From contig JAICYA010000083.1 of NCBI GenBank assembly GCA_025934455.1, forward strand, positions 1 through 7,647: 7,647 bases of DNA, written 5' to 3'. The first letter of the stretch is position 1. Every line of letters begins with the position of its first letter. The notes beneath the pieces were generated by a model. That model was not told the origin of the DNA. It did not search any database and saw only the letters and a list, made by a program, of their open reading frames with translations. Shown piece by piece: positions 1-5,796 of this stretch. This DNA is from Rudaea sp. GTDB taxonomy: Bacteria; Pseudomonadota; Gammaproteobacteria; Xanthomonadales; Rhodanobacteraceae. Position numbers and translations under genes: made by a program.

Positions 1-782
1 AGTTTGTCGACCACGCGCAGGGCGACGTTGGACAGCGGGCAGACCGTCAGCGGAACCTGTGCGTTGCGCAGGCGCGCGACCAGCGCGGCGTCCTCGATGC
101 AGCGCACGCCATGGTCGATGCGGCAGACATCGAGTTGGTCGAGAGCACCGGTGATGTAGTCCGGCGGACCTTCCTCGCCGGCGTGCGCGGTACGCGCCAG
201 GCCAATCGCCTTGGCGCGCGCGTAGACGGCCGCGAACTTGCCCGGCGGATTGCCGCGTTCGGCGCTGTCGAGCCCCACGGCGGCGATGCGGTCGTGCCAC
301 GGCGCGGCCTCATCGAGCACGGCCAACGCATCCTCGGCCGGCAGGTCGCGCAGGAAACTCAGGATCAGCGAAGTCGTCATGCTGAATTCGGCTTGCGCGT
401 CCGCCATCGCCTGCAGCAGGCCATCCATGAGGGTTTGCAGCGCGATGCCGCGCTTGAGGTGGCCCTGCGGATCGAACATCACGTCGATGTGCACCACGCC
501 ATCGCCATGCGCGCGGCGGAAGTAGGCCAGCGCGAGGTCGTGGAAATCCGCACTCGTGCGCAGCACATTCATGCCCTGGTAGTACAAATCCAGAAACGAT
601 TGCAGATTGTCGAACCGGTAGGCGGCGCGCACGGCCTCGACATTTGCGTAGGGCAGCTTCACGCCGTTGCGCGCGGCCAGTTCGAACATCATTTTCGGTT
701 CGAGCGTACCCTCGATGTGCAGGTGCAGTTCCGCCTTGGGCAGGCGCGCAAGCCAGGATTGTGTCGCCGTATCCGTATTCAT
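1..782 (-). CDS. add: Adenine/adenosine deaminase family protein, C-terminus cut by window edge
   Basis: Zinc-dependent aminohydrolase that hydrolytically deaminates adenine (or adenosine) in the cytoplasm, feeding hypoxanthine (or inosine) into purine breakdown. Seen: 260 codons from ATG at 782 (minus strand). The metal-binding HLH motif is at residues 20-22 within PKAELHLHIEG, the catalytic HAGEE at 200-204, and DHG at 223-225, followed by PLTVCPLSN. The final SDDP metal ligand lies beyond the left edge. The family is usually about 320-340 residues, so roughly 70 are missing. Residues 171-175 read GLDSAE. Adenine deaminases carry GLDSSE here, while true adenosine deaminases carry a GxAGxE-like segment, so adenine is the more likely substrate. 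The symbol add is the one commonly attached to the wider family and should not be read as proof of adenosine specificity. The start is chosen because homologues begin a few residues before PKAELH; a modest GGGA lies just upstream. It is divergent from xdhA, consistent with supplying hypoxanthine to xanthine dehydrogenase. No frame damage is visible. Confidence 0.9.
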   Translation of the reverse strand, partial: MNTDTATQSWLARLPKAELHLHIEGTLEPKMMFELAARNGVKLPYANVEAVRAAYRFDNLQSFLDLYYQGMNVLRTSADFHDLALAYFRRAHGDGVVHIDVMFDPQGHLKRGIALQTLMDGLLQAMADAQAEFSMTTSLILSFLRDLPAEDALAVLDEAAPWHDRIAAVGLDSAERGNPPGKFAAVYARAKAIGLARTAHAGEEGPPDYITGALDQLDVCRIDHGVRCIEDAALVARLRNAQVPLTVCPLSNVALRVVDK

Positions 783-849
783 GGGATTCCCGTCGGGACC
801 GATGCGGTCGGTAGTATATTGGCGGTCGAGACCAAATCCGAAAATTTGC
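783..849. promoter_or_regulatory. Divergent control region between deaminase gene and xdhA
   Basis: This 67-base region separates two oppositely transcribed purine genes and should hold both promoters. It contains a near-perfect palindrome TCCCG-T-CGGGA (788-798), an inverted repeat GACCG-ATG-CGGTC (797-809), a direct repeat GCGGTCG (804-810 and 822-828) flanking an AT-rich core, and GGTC-GA-GACC (824-833). These could be operator half-sites for a purine- or urate-responsive regulator, but no regulator gene is in the window and the motifs match nothing I recognise. That role is inference. Confidence 0.4.
813..842 (-). promoter_or_regulatory. Candidate promoter for the deaminase gene
   Basis: On the minus strand a TATACT -10 box (818 to 813, 5 of 6 matches to TATAAT) is preceded, 18 bases upstream, by a weak TTCGGA -35 (842 to 837). 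A transcript would begin near 806, leaving a leader of about 24 bases before the ATG at 782. The same AT-rich core read on the plus strand gives TATATT (815-820), which could serve xdhA, but I see no acceptable -35 for it. Confidence 0.3.
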
Positions 850-1269
850 ATGCGGCCAATACGTTTTCTATTGAATGAACAATTGCGTGAACTCGTCGAC
901 GTCGATCCGACGCTGACGGTGCTCGAATGGCTGCGCGGCCCAGCCGGCCTCACCGGCACCAAGGAAGGCTGCGCCGAAGGCGACTGCGGCGCCTGTACCG
1001 TGGTGCTCGGCACGCCGACCGACAATGGCATGCATTACCGCGCGGTCAATTCCTGCATCCTGTTCGTGCCCATGCTCGACGGCTGCCAGTTGCTGACGGT
1101 CGAACATCTGAAATCCGCCGATGGCCGTCTGCATCCGGTGCAGCAGGCGATGGTCGATCATCATGGTTCGCAGTGTGGTTTCTGCACGCCGGGTTTCGTG
1201 ATGTCGCTGTTCGCGCTGTACGTCAGCGAATCGCGGCCGACGCGCGCGCGCGTCAACGACGAGTTGTAG
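850..1269 (+). CDS. N-terminal xdhA fragment up to the TAG (2Fe-2S domain, incomplete second cluster)
   Basis: If the TAG is read as a stop, this is the 139-residue product. It contains the whole first 2Fe-2S domain (C41, C46, C49, C69) and the first half of the second (C109, C112, and the DHHGSQCGFCTPGF stretch), but it ends before the CxC half of cluster II. It therefore could not hold a normal second cluster or bind FAD, and it would not be a complete stand-alone iron-sulfur subunit like those of three-subunit molybdenum hydroxylases, which retain the CxC motif. Confidence 0.5.
   Translation: MRPIRFLLNEQLRELVDVDPTLTVLEWLRGPAGLTGTKEGCAEGDCGACTVVLGTPTDNGMHYRAVNSCILFVPMLDGCQLLTVEHLKSADGRLHPVQQAMVDHHGSQCGFCTPGFVMSLFALYVSESRPTRARVNDEL
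1267..1269 (+). other. In-frame amber codon inside xdhA
   Basis: TAG lies between GAG-TTG and GGC-AAC-CTG in a frame that is homologous to XdhA on both sides. One base change would restore CAG (Gln), TCG (Ser) or another sense codon that fits this loop in the family. No frameshift is needed, and the downstream frame stays open to 2307. Confidence 0.9.
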
Positions 1270-1323
1270 GGCAACCTGAGTCGCTGCACCGGCTATCGGC
1301 CCATCATTGACGCCGCGCAGGCC

Positions 1324-2307
1324 ATGTACGAATACGCCTGGGATGAGCCGACGCGCGCGCACGCCGCGCGGACCGCCAAGCATCTGGCCGAATTGCGCAA
1401 CGATCCCGAGCCGCTGGAACTCGAACACAAGGGCCGCCATTATTTTGCGCCGACGAGTGCCGACCAGCTCGACGCGCTGCTTGCCGCGTATCCGCAGGCG
1501 ACACTGCTTGCCGGCGGCACCGATGTTGGCTTGTGGGTAACCAAGCTGCATCGCGATCTGGGCGACGTCATTTACCTGGGTAACGTCGGCGAGCTACACG
1601 GCATCGTCGAGCGCGACGAAGAACTCGTGATCGGCGCCGCGGTCACGCATGCGCAAGCCTTCGACGTCATCGCGCGTGAATTCCCCGACTTCGGCGAACT
1701 GCTGCGTCGCTTCGGTTCGACCCTGGTGCGCAATTCCTCCACCGTCGGCGGCAACGTCGCGAACGGTTCGCCGATCGGCGATTCCATGCCGGCGCTGATC
1801 GCGCTCGGCGCGCGCGTGGCGCTGCGCGGTCCGGATGGCGAACGCGAAATTCCGCTGGAGGATTTGTACAGCGCCTACGGCAAGCAGAGCCGCAAGCCCG
1901 GCGGGTACGTCATACGACTGCGCATTCCGAAGCTGGCGAAAGGCGAACAGTTCCGTTGCTACAAACTGTCCAAGCGCTTCGACCAGGACATTTCCGCCGT
2001 CTGCGCGGCGTTCAAGCTGCGCCTCGAAAACGACCGCGTTGCGGAAATCCGCACCGGCTTTGGCGGCGTCGCGGCGATCCCGGCGCGCGCGCGCAAGACC
2101 GAGCAGGCACTGACCGGCCAGCCCTGGAACGATGCGACCGTGGCCCGCGCCGAGGCCGTGCTCGGCGAGGAATTCACGCCGCTCACCGACATGCGCGCGA
2201 GCCGCGAATACCGGCGCCTCGCGACCACGCGCCTGCTGCGCAAATTTTTCATCGAAACGACCGAGCCCGAGACGGCCACGCGGGTGCTCGATGCGGAGGT
2301 GGCGTGA
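1324..2307 (+). CDS. C-terminal xdhA fragment: FAD-binding domain of xanthine dehydrogenase
   Basis: If translation restarts after the TAG, the first ATG in frame (1324) gives 327 residues covering the complete FAD-binding_5-type domain and the CO-dehydrogenase flavoprotein C-terminal domain. Motifs visible in fragment numbering are LAGGTD near 62, TVGGN near 140 and YKLSKR near 213, and the fragment ends in TRLLRKFFIET plus a short tail. The restart site is poor: GCAGG lies only two bases before the ATG. This is most likely the second half of xdhA rather than an independent medium subunit, since the iron-sulfur motif GNLSRCTGYRP lies between the stop and this ATG. Confidence 0.5.
   Translation: MYEYAWDEPTRAHAARTAKHLAELRNDPEPLELEHKGRHYFAPTSADQLDALLAAYPQATLLAGGTDVGLWVTKLHRDLGDVIYLGNVGELHGIVERDEELVIGAAVTHAQAFDVIAREFPDFGELLRRFGSTLVRNSSTVGGNVANGSPIGDSMPALIALGARVALRGPDGEREIPLEDLYSAYGKQSRKPGGYVIRLRIPKLAKGEQFRCYKLSKRFDQDISAVCAAFKLRLENDRVAEIRTGFGGVAAIPARARKTEQALTGQPWNDATVARAEAVLGEEFTPLTDMRASREYRRLATTRLLRKFFIETTEPETATRVLDAEVA
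2295..2300 (+). promoter_or_regulatory. Ribosome binding site of xdhB
   Basis: A perfect GGAGGT lies inside the end of xdhA, six bases before the ATG at 2307. It fixes the xdhB start and suggests translational coupling with xdhA, through the TGATG stop/start overlap. Confidence 0.85.
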
Positions 2308-4712
2308 TGAGCGAACCCATCATCCCCGATCCCATCATGCGCGACCCGACGCCGAAGTCCAACCCCAGCGTGCGCATGGCCATTCCGCACGACAGCGGAC
2401 ACATGCACGTCAGCGGCGAAGCGATTTACGGCGACGACATCGCCGAACCGCGCGATCTGCTCCACGCGTACCTGCGCCTGGCCGATCGCGCGCACGCGCG
2501 CGTGACGCGCATGGACTTGTCGAAGGTGCGCGCCGCGCCCGGCGTTGCCGCCGTGATCTGTGCGCAGGACCTTGCCGCGACCACCAACGACATCGGCCCG
2601 GTTTTCCCCGGCGACGTGGTGTTCGCCGACGGCGAAGTGCAGTTTTACGGCCAGCCGCTTTTCGCCGTCGCCGCGCAGTCGCGCGAAGCCGCGCGCCGCG
2701 CCGCCATGCTGGCGCAGATCGAGTACGAAGATCTGCCTGCGATCTTGTCGATCGAGGATGCGCTGGCCGCCAACGCCGAAGTGGTGCCCGCCAAGAAGTG
2801 GACGCGCGGCGACCCGGACGGCGCCATCGCGCGTGCGCCGCATCGGCTGGCCGGTCGCATCCGGATGGGCGGCCAGGAGCACTTCTATCTCGAAGGCCAG
2901 AACGCCATGGCGATCCCGCAAGAGGATGGCCAGATGCTGATTTACAGTTCCACGCAGAATCCGTCCGAGCTGCAGCACAAGGCCGCCGAAGTGCTGGGCG
3001 TGCCGGCCAACGCGGTGACGGCCGAAAACCGGCGCATGGGCGGCGCGTTCGGCGGCAAGGAAACCCAAGCCGCGTGGTTCGCCGTCATCGCCGCGGCGCT
3101 CGCGCAGCGCGCGCGGCGCGCGGTGAAGTGTCGTCTCGACCGCGACGACGACATGACCATCACCGGCAAGCGCCATGCGTTCCTGATCGACTACAGCGTC
3201 GGCTTCGACGACGACGGGCGCATCCTCGGCATCGGTTTCCTGCAGGCCGCCGACTGTGGTTACTCGCCGGATCTTTCGCATTCGGTGTGCGATCGCGCGA
3301 TGGCTCACGCCGACAACGCCTACTTCCTCGAAAACGTGCGCGTCGAATCGCGCCGCTGCTTTACCAACAAGCCATCCAACACCGCGTTCCGTGGCTTTGG
3401 CGGTCCGCAGGGCATGGTCGGCATCGAGGAAGTGATCGAACAAATCGCCCGCGCGCTCGGCAAGGATCCGCTCGCCGTGCGCAAGATCAATTTCTATCGT
3501 ATCGAAGAGCGCAACGTCACGCCCTACGGCATGACCGTCGAGGACAACATCCTCGACGAGCTGGTCGGCGAATTGGAGCAGCGCATCGACTACGTCGCCC
3601 GCCGTAGCGCGATAGCAACTTTCAACGCCAGCCATCCTTACTTGAAAAAAGGCATGGCGCTGACGCCGGTAAAATTCGGCATTTCCTTCACCGCCAAGCA
3701 CCTCAACCAGGGCGGCGCACTGGTGCTGGTGTATCTGGACGGCAGCGTGCAGCTCAATCACGGCGGCACGGAGATGGGGCAGGGCCTGCATATCAAGGTC
3801 GCACAAGTGGTCGCCGAAGTGTTCGGCATCGACCTCGAGCGCATCCAGATCACGCCGACGAACACCAGCAAGGTGCCCAACACGTCCTCGACCGCGGCGT
3901 CCGCTGGAACGGACTTGAATGCCGCGGCAGCCTACAACGCCGCGATGAAAATCATCGAGCGGCTGAAACCCTTCGTGCGCGATCGTTTCCATGTCGCCAG
4001 CGAGCACGCGATCGAATTTCGCGACAACGGCGTGTACGCGAACGGCACGCGCTTGGCGAGCTTCGTGGAAGTCGTCAAGCTCGCCTACATGAGCCGCATC
4101 TCGCTGTCCGCCGCCGGTTTCTACGCCACTCCGAAGTTGGAAGTTGACGAACTTGGTCGCGGCCGGCCGTTCTACTATTTCGCCTACGGCGCGGCCTGCA
4201 CCGAAGTCGTCGTCGACACGCTCACCGGCGAGCACCGCATGACCCGCGTCGACATCCTCCACGACGTCGGCAAGTCGCTCAATCCGGCCATCGACATGGG
4301 CCAGATCGAAGGCGGCTTCATCCAGGGCGCGGGCTGGCTGACCAGCGAGGAGCTGTGCTGGAATCCGCAAGGCCGCATCACCACGCACGCGCCGTCGACG
4401 TACAAGATTCCGGCGTGCAGCGACCTGCCGCCGCACTTCGACGTGCGGATTTTCGAGCGCGGCGACAACCTCGAGGAAAGCGTGTACCGCTCCAAGGCCG
4501 TCGGCGAACCGCCGCTGATGTTGGCGATCTCGGTGCTGTACGCGTTGAAAGATGCCGTGGCCGTGGTCGGCGACTACCGCCGCACCGCCGTGCTCGATGC
4601 GCCCGCGACGCCCGAGGCCGTGCTGATGTCGATCGAGGAAATGAAACGCGCCGTTGCAGCGCCGGCGACGGGCCGTGCACACGCCGAACCCGAAGCGGCG
4701 ATCACGGCGTGA
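2307..4712 (+). CDS. xdhB: Xanthine dehydrogenase large subunit, molybdopterin-binding XdhB
   Basis: This catalytic subunit hydroxylates hypoxanthine to xanthine and xanthine to urate at the molybdenum cofactor, in a cytoplasmic (XdhA-XdhB)2 complex. It has 801 residues, normal for the family. The N-terminal aldehyde-oxidase a/b-hammerhead domain covers roughly 35-150; two molybdenum-cofactor-binding domains fill most of the rest. Visible key residues, matched by spacing to bovine xanthine oxidoreductase, are Q217 in STQN (bovine Q767), E252 in GGKET (E802), R330 in CDRAMAH (R880), F364 in AFRGFG (F914) and E734 in KAVGEPP (E1261). GGQEHFYLE is at 188-196. All substrate-binding and catalytic residues are present, so this is a xanthine dehydrogenase rather than an aldehyde or CO oxidoreductase. 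The start at 2307 is supported by GGAGGT six bases upstream. It overlaps xdhA by one base and leads into xdhC after 13 bases. The N-terminus has a small Pro/Asp repeat and the C-terminus a low-complexity Ala-rich tail; otherwise it is regular and intact. Confidence 0.97.
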   Translation: MSEPIIPDPIMRDPTPKSNPSVRMAIPHDSGHMHVSGEAIYGDDIAEPRDLLHAYLRLADRAHARVTRMDLSKVRAAPGVAAVICAQDLAATTNDIGPVFPGDVVFADGEVQFYGQPLFAVAAQSREAARRAAMLAQIEYEDLPAILSIEDALAANAEVVPAKKWTRGDPDGAIARAPHRLAGRIRMGGQEHFYLEGQNAMAIPQEDGQMLIYSSTQNPSELQHKAAEVLGVPANAVTAENRRMGGAFGGKETQAAWFAVIAAALAQRARRAVKCRLDRDDDMTITGKRHAFLIDYSVGFDDDGRILGIGFLQAADCGYSPDLSHSVCDRAMAHADNAYFLENVRVESRRCFTNKPSNTAFRGFGGPQGMVGIEEVIEQIARALGKDPLAVRKINFYRIEERNVTPYGMTVEDNILDELVGELEQRIDYVARRSAIATFNASHPYLKKGMALTPVKFGISFTAKHLNQGGALVLVYLDGSVQLNHGGTEMGQGLHIKVAQVVAEVFGIDLERIQITPTNTSKVPNTSSTAASAGTDLNAAAAYNAAMKIIERLKPFVRDRFHVASEHAIEFRDNGVYANGTRLASFVEVVKLAYMSRISLSAAGFYATPKLEVDELGRGRPFYYFAYGAACTEVVVDTLTGEHRMTRVDILHDVGKSLNPAIDMGQIEGGFIQGAGWLTSEELCWNPQGRITTHAPSTYKIPACSDLPPHFDVRIFERGDNLEESVYRSKAVGEPPLMLAISVLYALKDAVAVVGDYRRTAVLDAPATPEAVLMSIEEMKRAVAAPATGRAHAEPEAAITA
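2316..2345 (+). repeat. Two imperfect 15-bp tandem units at the xdhB 5' end
   Basis: Units at 2316-2330 and 2331-2345 agree at 12 of 15 positions and both begin CCCATCAT. They encode PIIPD and PIMRD in the disordered-looking N-terminus of XdhB, ahead of the first folded domain. This is probably a small slippage duplication in a region under little constraint. Confidence 0.5.
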
Positions 4713-4714
4713 GG
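4711..4714 (+). promoter_or_regulatory. Likely ribosome binding site of xdhC
   Basis: GAGG overlaps the xdhB stop codon and sits 11 bases before the GTG at 4726. The spacing is a little long, but it is the only reasonable site for this start. Confidence 0.45.
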
Positions 4715-4725
4715 ATGGCGCTGCG

Positions 4726-5703
4726 GTGAACAGCGCCGCATTCTGGCGCGCAGCACTTGAACGGCTCGATGCCGGCATGCCGCTATTCGTCGCGCTGGTC
4801 GTCGCCAACACGCGCGGCTCGCCGGGCACGCTCGGCGCGCGCCTGCTGGTCGATGCCGACGGCAACACGTTCGGCACCATCGGCGGCGGCATCATGGAAG
4901 CCAACCTCGTCCGCGCGGCTCGCGACGCACTGCGCGCGGGCAGGGACGCGCCGCCGGCGCTGGAACAACTCGAACACCGCGACAAGCCGGGCACCGCGCA
5001 TCCATCCGGCCTGATCTGTGCCGGCGAGCAGACCAATCTCAACTTGTGTCTGTGGCCGGATCGTGACGCCGCGACGATCCGCGCTTTTTGCGCCGCGCTT
5101 GACGCCGACAATGGCGAAGCCTTGACGCTGCAAATCGACGCCAATGGCCTGCGCGTGACGCGCGCGCACGACATCGGCATGCAACTGTCGCGCGACGACG
5201 AACGCTGGTGCTGGCGCGAAAGTAGCGTGAATCCCGAGCGCCTCGTCATCGTCGGCGGCGGCCATTGCGGCAAGGCGCTGGCGCGACTGGCGGCGGACGT
5301 TGGTTATCACGTCGAGGTATTCGACACACGCGCCGAAGCGCTGGGCAATGCTGCCGATTGGCCGACTGAAGCACGGCGTCATTTGCTGGCCGACTACGCC
5401 GAACTGCCGGCGCGGCTGCACTGGCCGGAACTCACCACGGTCGCGGTCATGACCGCCGCAATGACGCAAGACGTCGAAGCACTGACCGCACTCGCTGACG
5501 CGAACGTACACTGGCTCGGCGTCATGGGCAGCGCCGCCAAGATCCACGAAATCCGCGTGCGACTCGCCGCACGCGGCATCGCGCAACATCACATCGACGC
5601 CATCCACGGCCCCATCGGCCTGCCGATGAAGAGCGACACGCCGCCCGAGATTGCCGTGAGCATCATGGCGCAGTTGCTTGCCGGGCGGCGGGCCGAGCAG
5701 TGA
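4726..5703 (+). CDS. xdhC: XdhC, xanthine dehydrogenase molybdenum-cofactor maturation protein
   Basis: XdhC-family proteins bind molybdenum cofactor, protect it while it is sulfurated, and deliver it to XdhB; they are not part of the mature enzyme. The 325-residue product shows the XdhC/CoxI N-terminal domain (about residues 20-90, with ANTRGSPGTLGARLL and GTIGGGIMEANL). A Rossmann-type C-terminal domain starts at VIVGGGHCGKAL (174-185) and is followed by VEVFDTR, WLGVMGS and the closing GPIGLPMKSDTPPEIAVSIMA. Length and order are normal. The start is GTG at 4726: there is no ATG further upstream in frame that fits, and the next ATG (residue 20) would cut into the conserved region. It is the third gene of the operon, 13 bases after xdhB. 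The XdhC/CoxI family also includes CO-dehydrogenase accessory proteins, but position directly after xdhB settles the assignment. Confidence 0.93.
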   Translation: MNSAAFWRAALERLDAGMPLFVALVVANTRGSPGTLGARLLVDADGNTFGTIGGGIMEANLVRAARDALRAGRDAPPALEQLEHRDKPGTAHPSGLICAGEQTNLNLCLWPDRDAATIRAFCAALDADNGEALTLQIDANGLRVTRAHDIGMQLSRDDERWCWRESSVNPERLVIVGGGHCGKALARLAADVGYHVEVFDTRAEALGNAADWPTEARRHLLADYAELPARLHWPELTTVAVMTAAMTQDVEALTALADANVHWLGVMGSAAKIHEIRVRLAARGIAQHHIDAIHGPIGLPMKSDTPPEIAVSIMAQLLAGRRAEQ

Positions 5704-5789
5704 CAGCACATTTCACGCGGTCCAGCGTGCGCAACATGATCCCGTCACGATCAGGAGTCAGCGGCAGAACATGTGGAATCAGCGGTTCC
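5704..5789. other. Convergent intergenic gap between xdhC and the secreted-protein gene
   Basis: Eighty-six bases lie between two converging genes. I looked for a bidirectional terminator and found only a weak TGATC / GATCA inverted repeat (5737-5741 and 5749-5753, 7-base loop) with no T-run on either side, so no intrinsic terminator can be called. The gap also carries two of the three TCAGCGG copies. Confidence 0.6.
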
Positions 5790-5796
5790 TCAGCGG
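5758..5796. repeat. Three direct copies of TCAGCGG at the 3' junction
   Basis: Copies are at 5758-5764, 5779-5785 and 5790-5796, with start-to-start distances of 21 and 11 bases, close to two and one turns of the helix. The first and last copies extend to TCAGCGGCA. The last contains the complement of the stop codon of the minus-strand gene. The function is unknown; it may be a chance cluster or a decayed repeat. Confidence 0.45.

Larger units (their letters stand above)
850..2307 (+). pseudogene. xdhA: xdhA, xanthine dehydrogenase small (2Fe-2S/FAD) subunit, interrupted by an in-frame TAG
   Basis: XdhA carries electrons from the molybdenum site in XdhB through two 2Fe-2S clusters to FAD and NAD+. 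The frame from ATG 850 to TGA 2307 is 486 codons, close to the family's 450-500. The plant-type ferredoxin motif has C41, C46, C49 and C69. The second cluster has C109 and C112 in QCGFCTPGF, then GNLSRCTGYRP, where only C146 remains of the CxC pair because position 144 is Ser. Codon 140 (1267-1269) is TAG, where homologues carry a residue such as Ala, Ser or Gln. FAD motifs follow: LAGGTD (220-225), TVGGNVANGSPIGD (298-311) and YKLSKR (371-376) of the C-terminal flavoprotein domain. ATG 850 was chosen because IRFLLN directly after it is the normal N-terminus; no good ribosome site precedes it, and in-frame ATGs at 781 and 802 would add unlike sequence. The stop overlaps the xdhB start by one base. 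It could be a real pseudogene, a sequence error or a recoded stop. Confidence 0.85.

Noticed and set aside
111..878. Plus-strand open frame of 255 codons opposite the deaminase
   Set aside because: Antisense to an unmistakable deaminase with all expected motifs; it also runs into the real xdhA start in another frame.
1959..5273. Minus-strand open frame of about 1100 codons opposite xdhA, xdhB and xdhC
   Set aside because: It runs antisense to genes with clear homology, its translation is Arg/His/Ala-rich with no domain, and such frames arise from G/C-biased third positions in high-GC genomes.
5737..5753. TGATC / GATCA hairpin as an xdhC terminator
   Set aside because: Five-bp stem, A/T-rich arms, no T-run on either strand; too weak to call.
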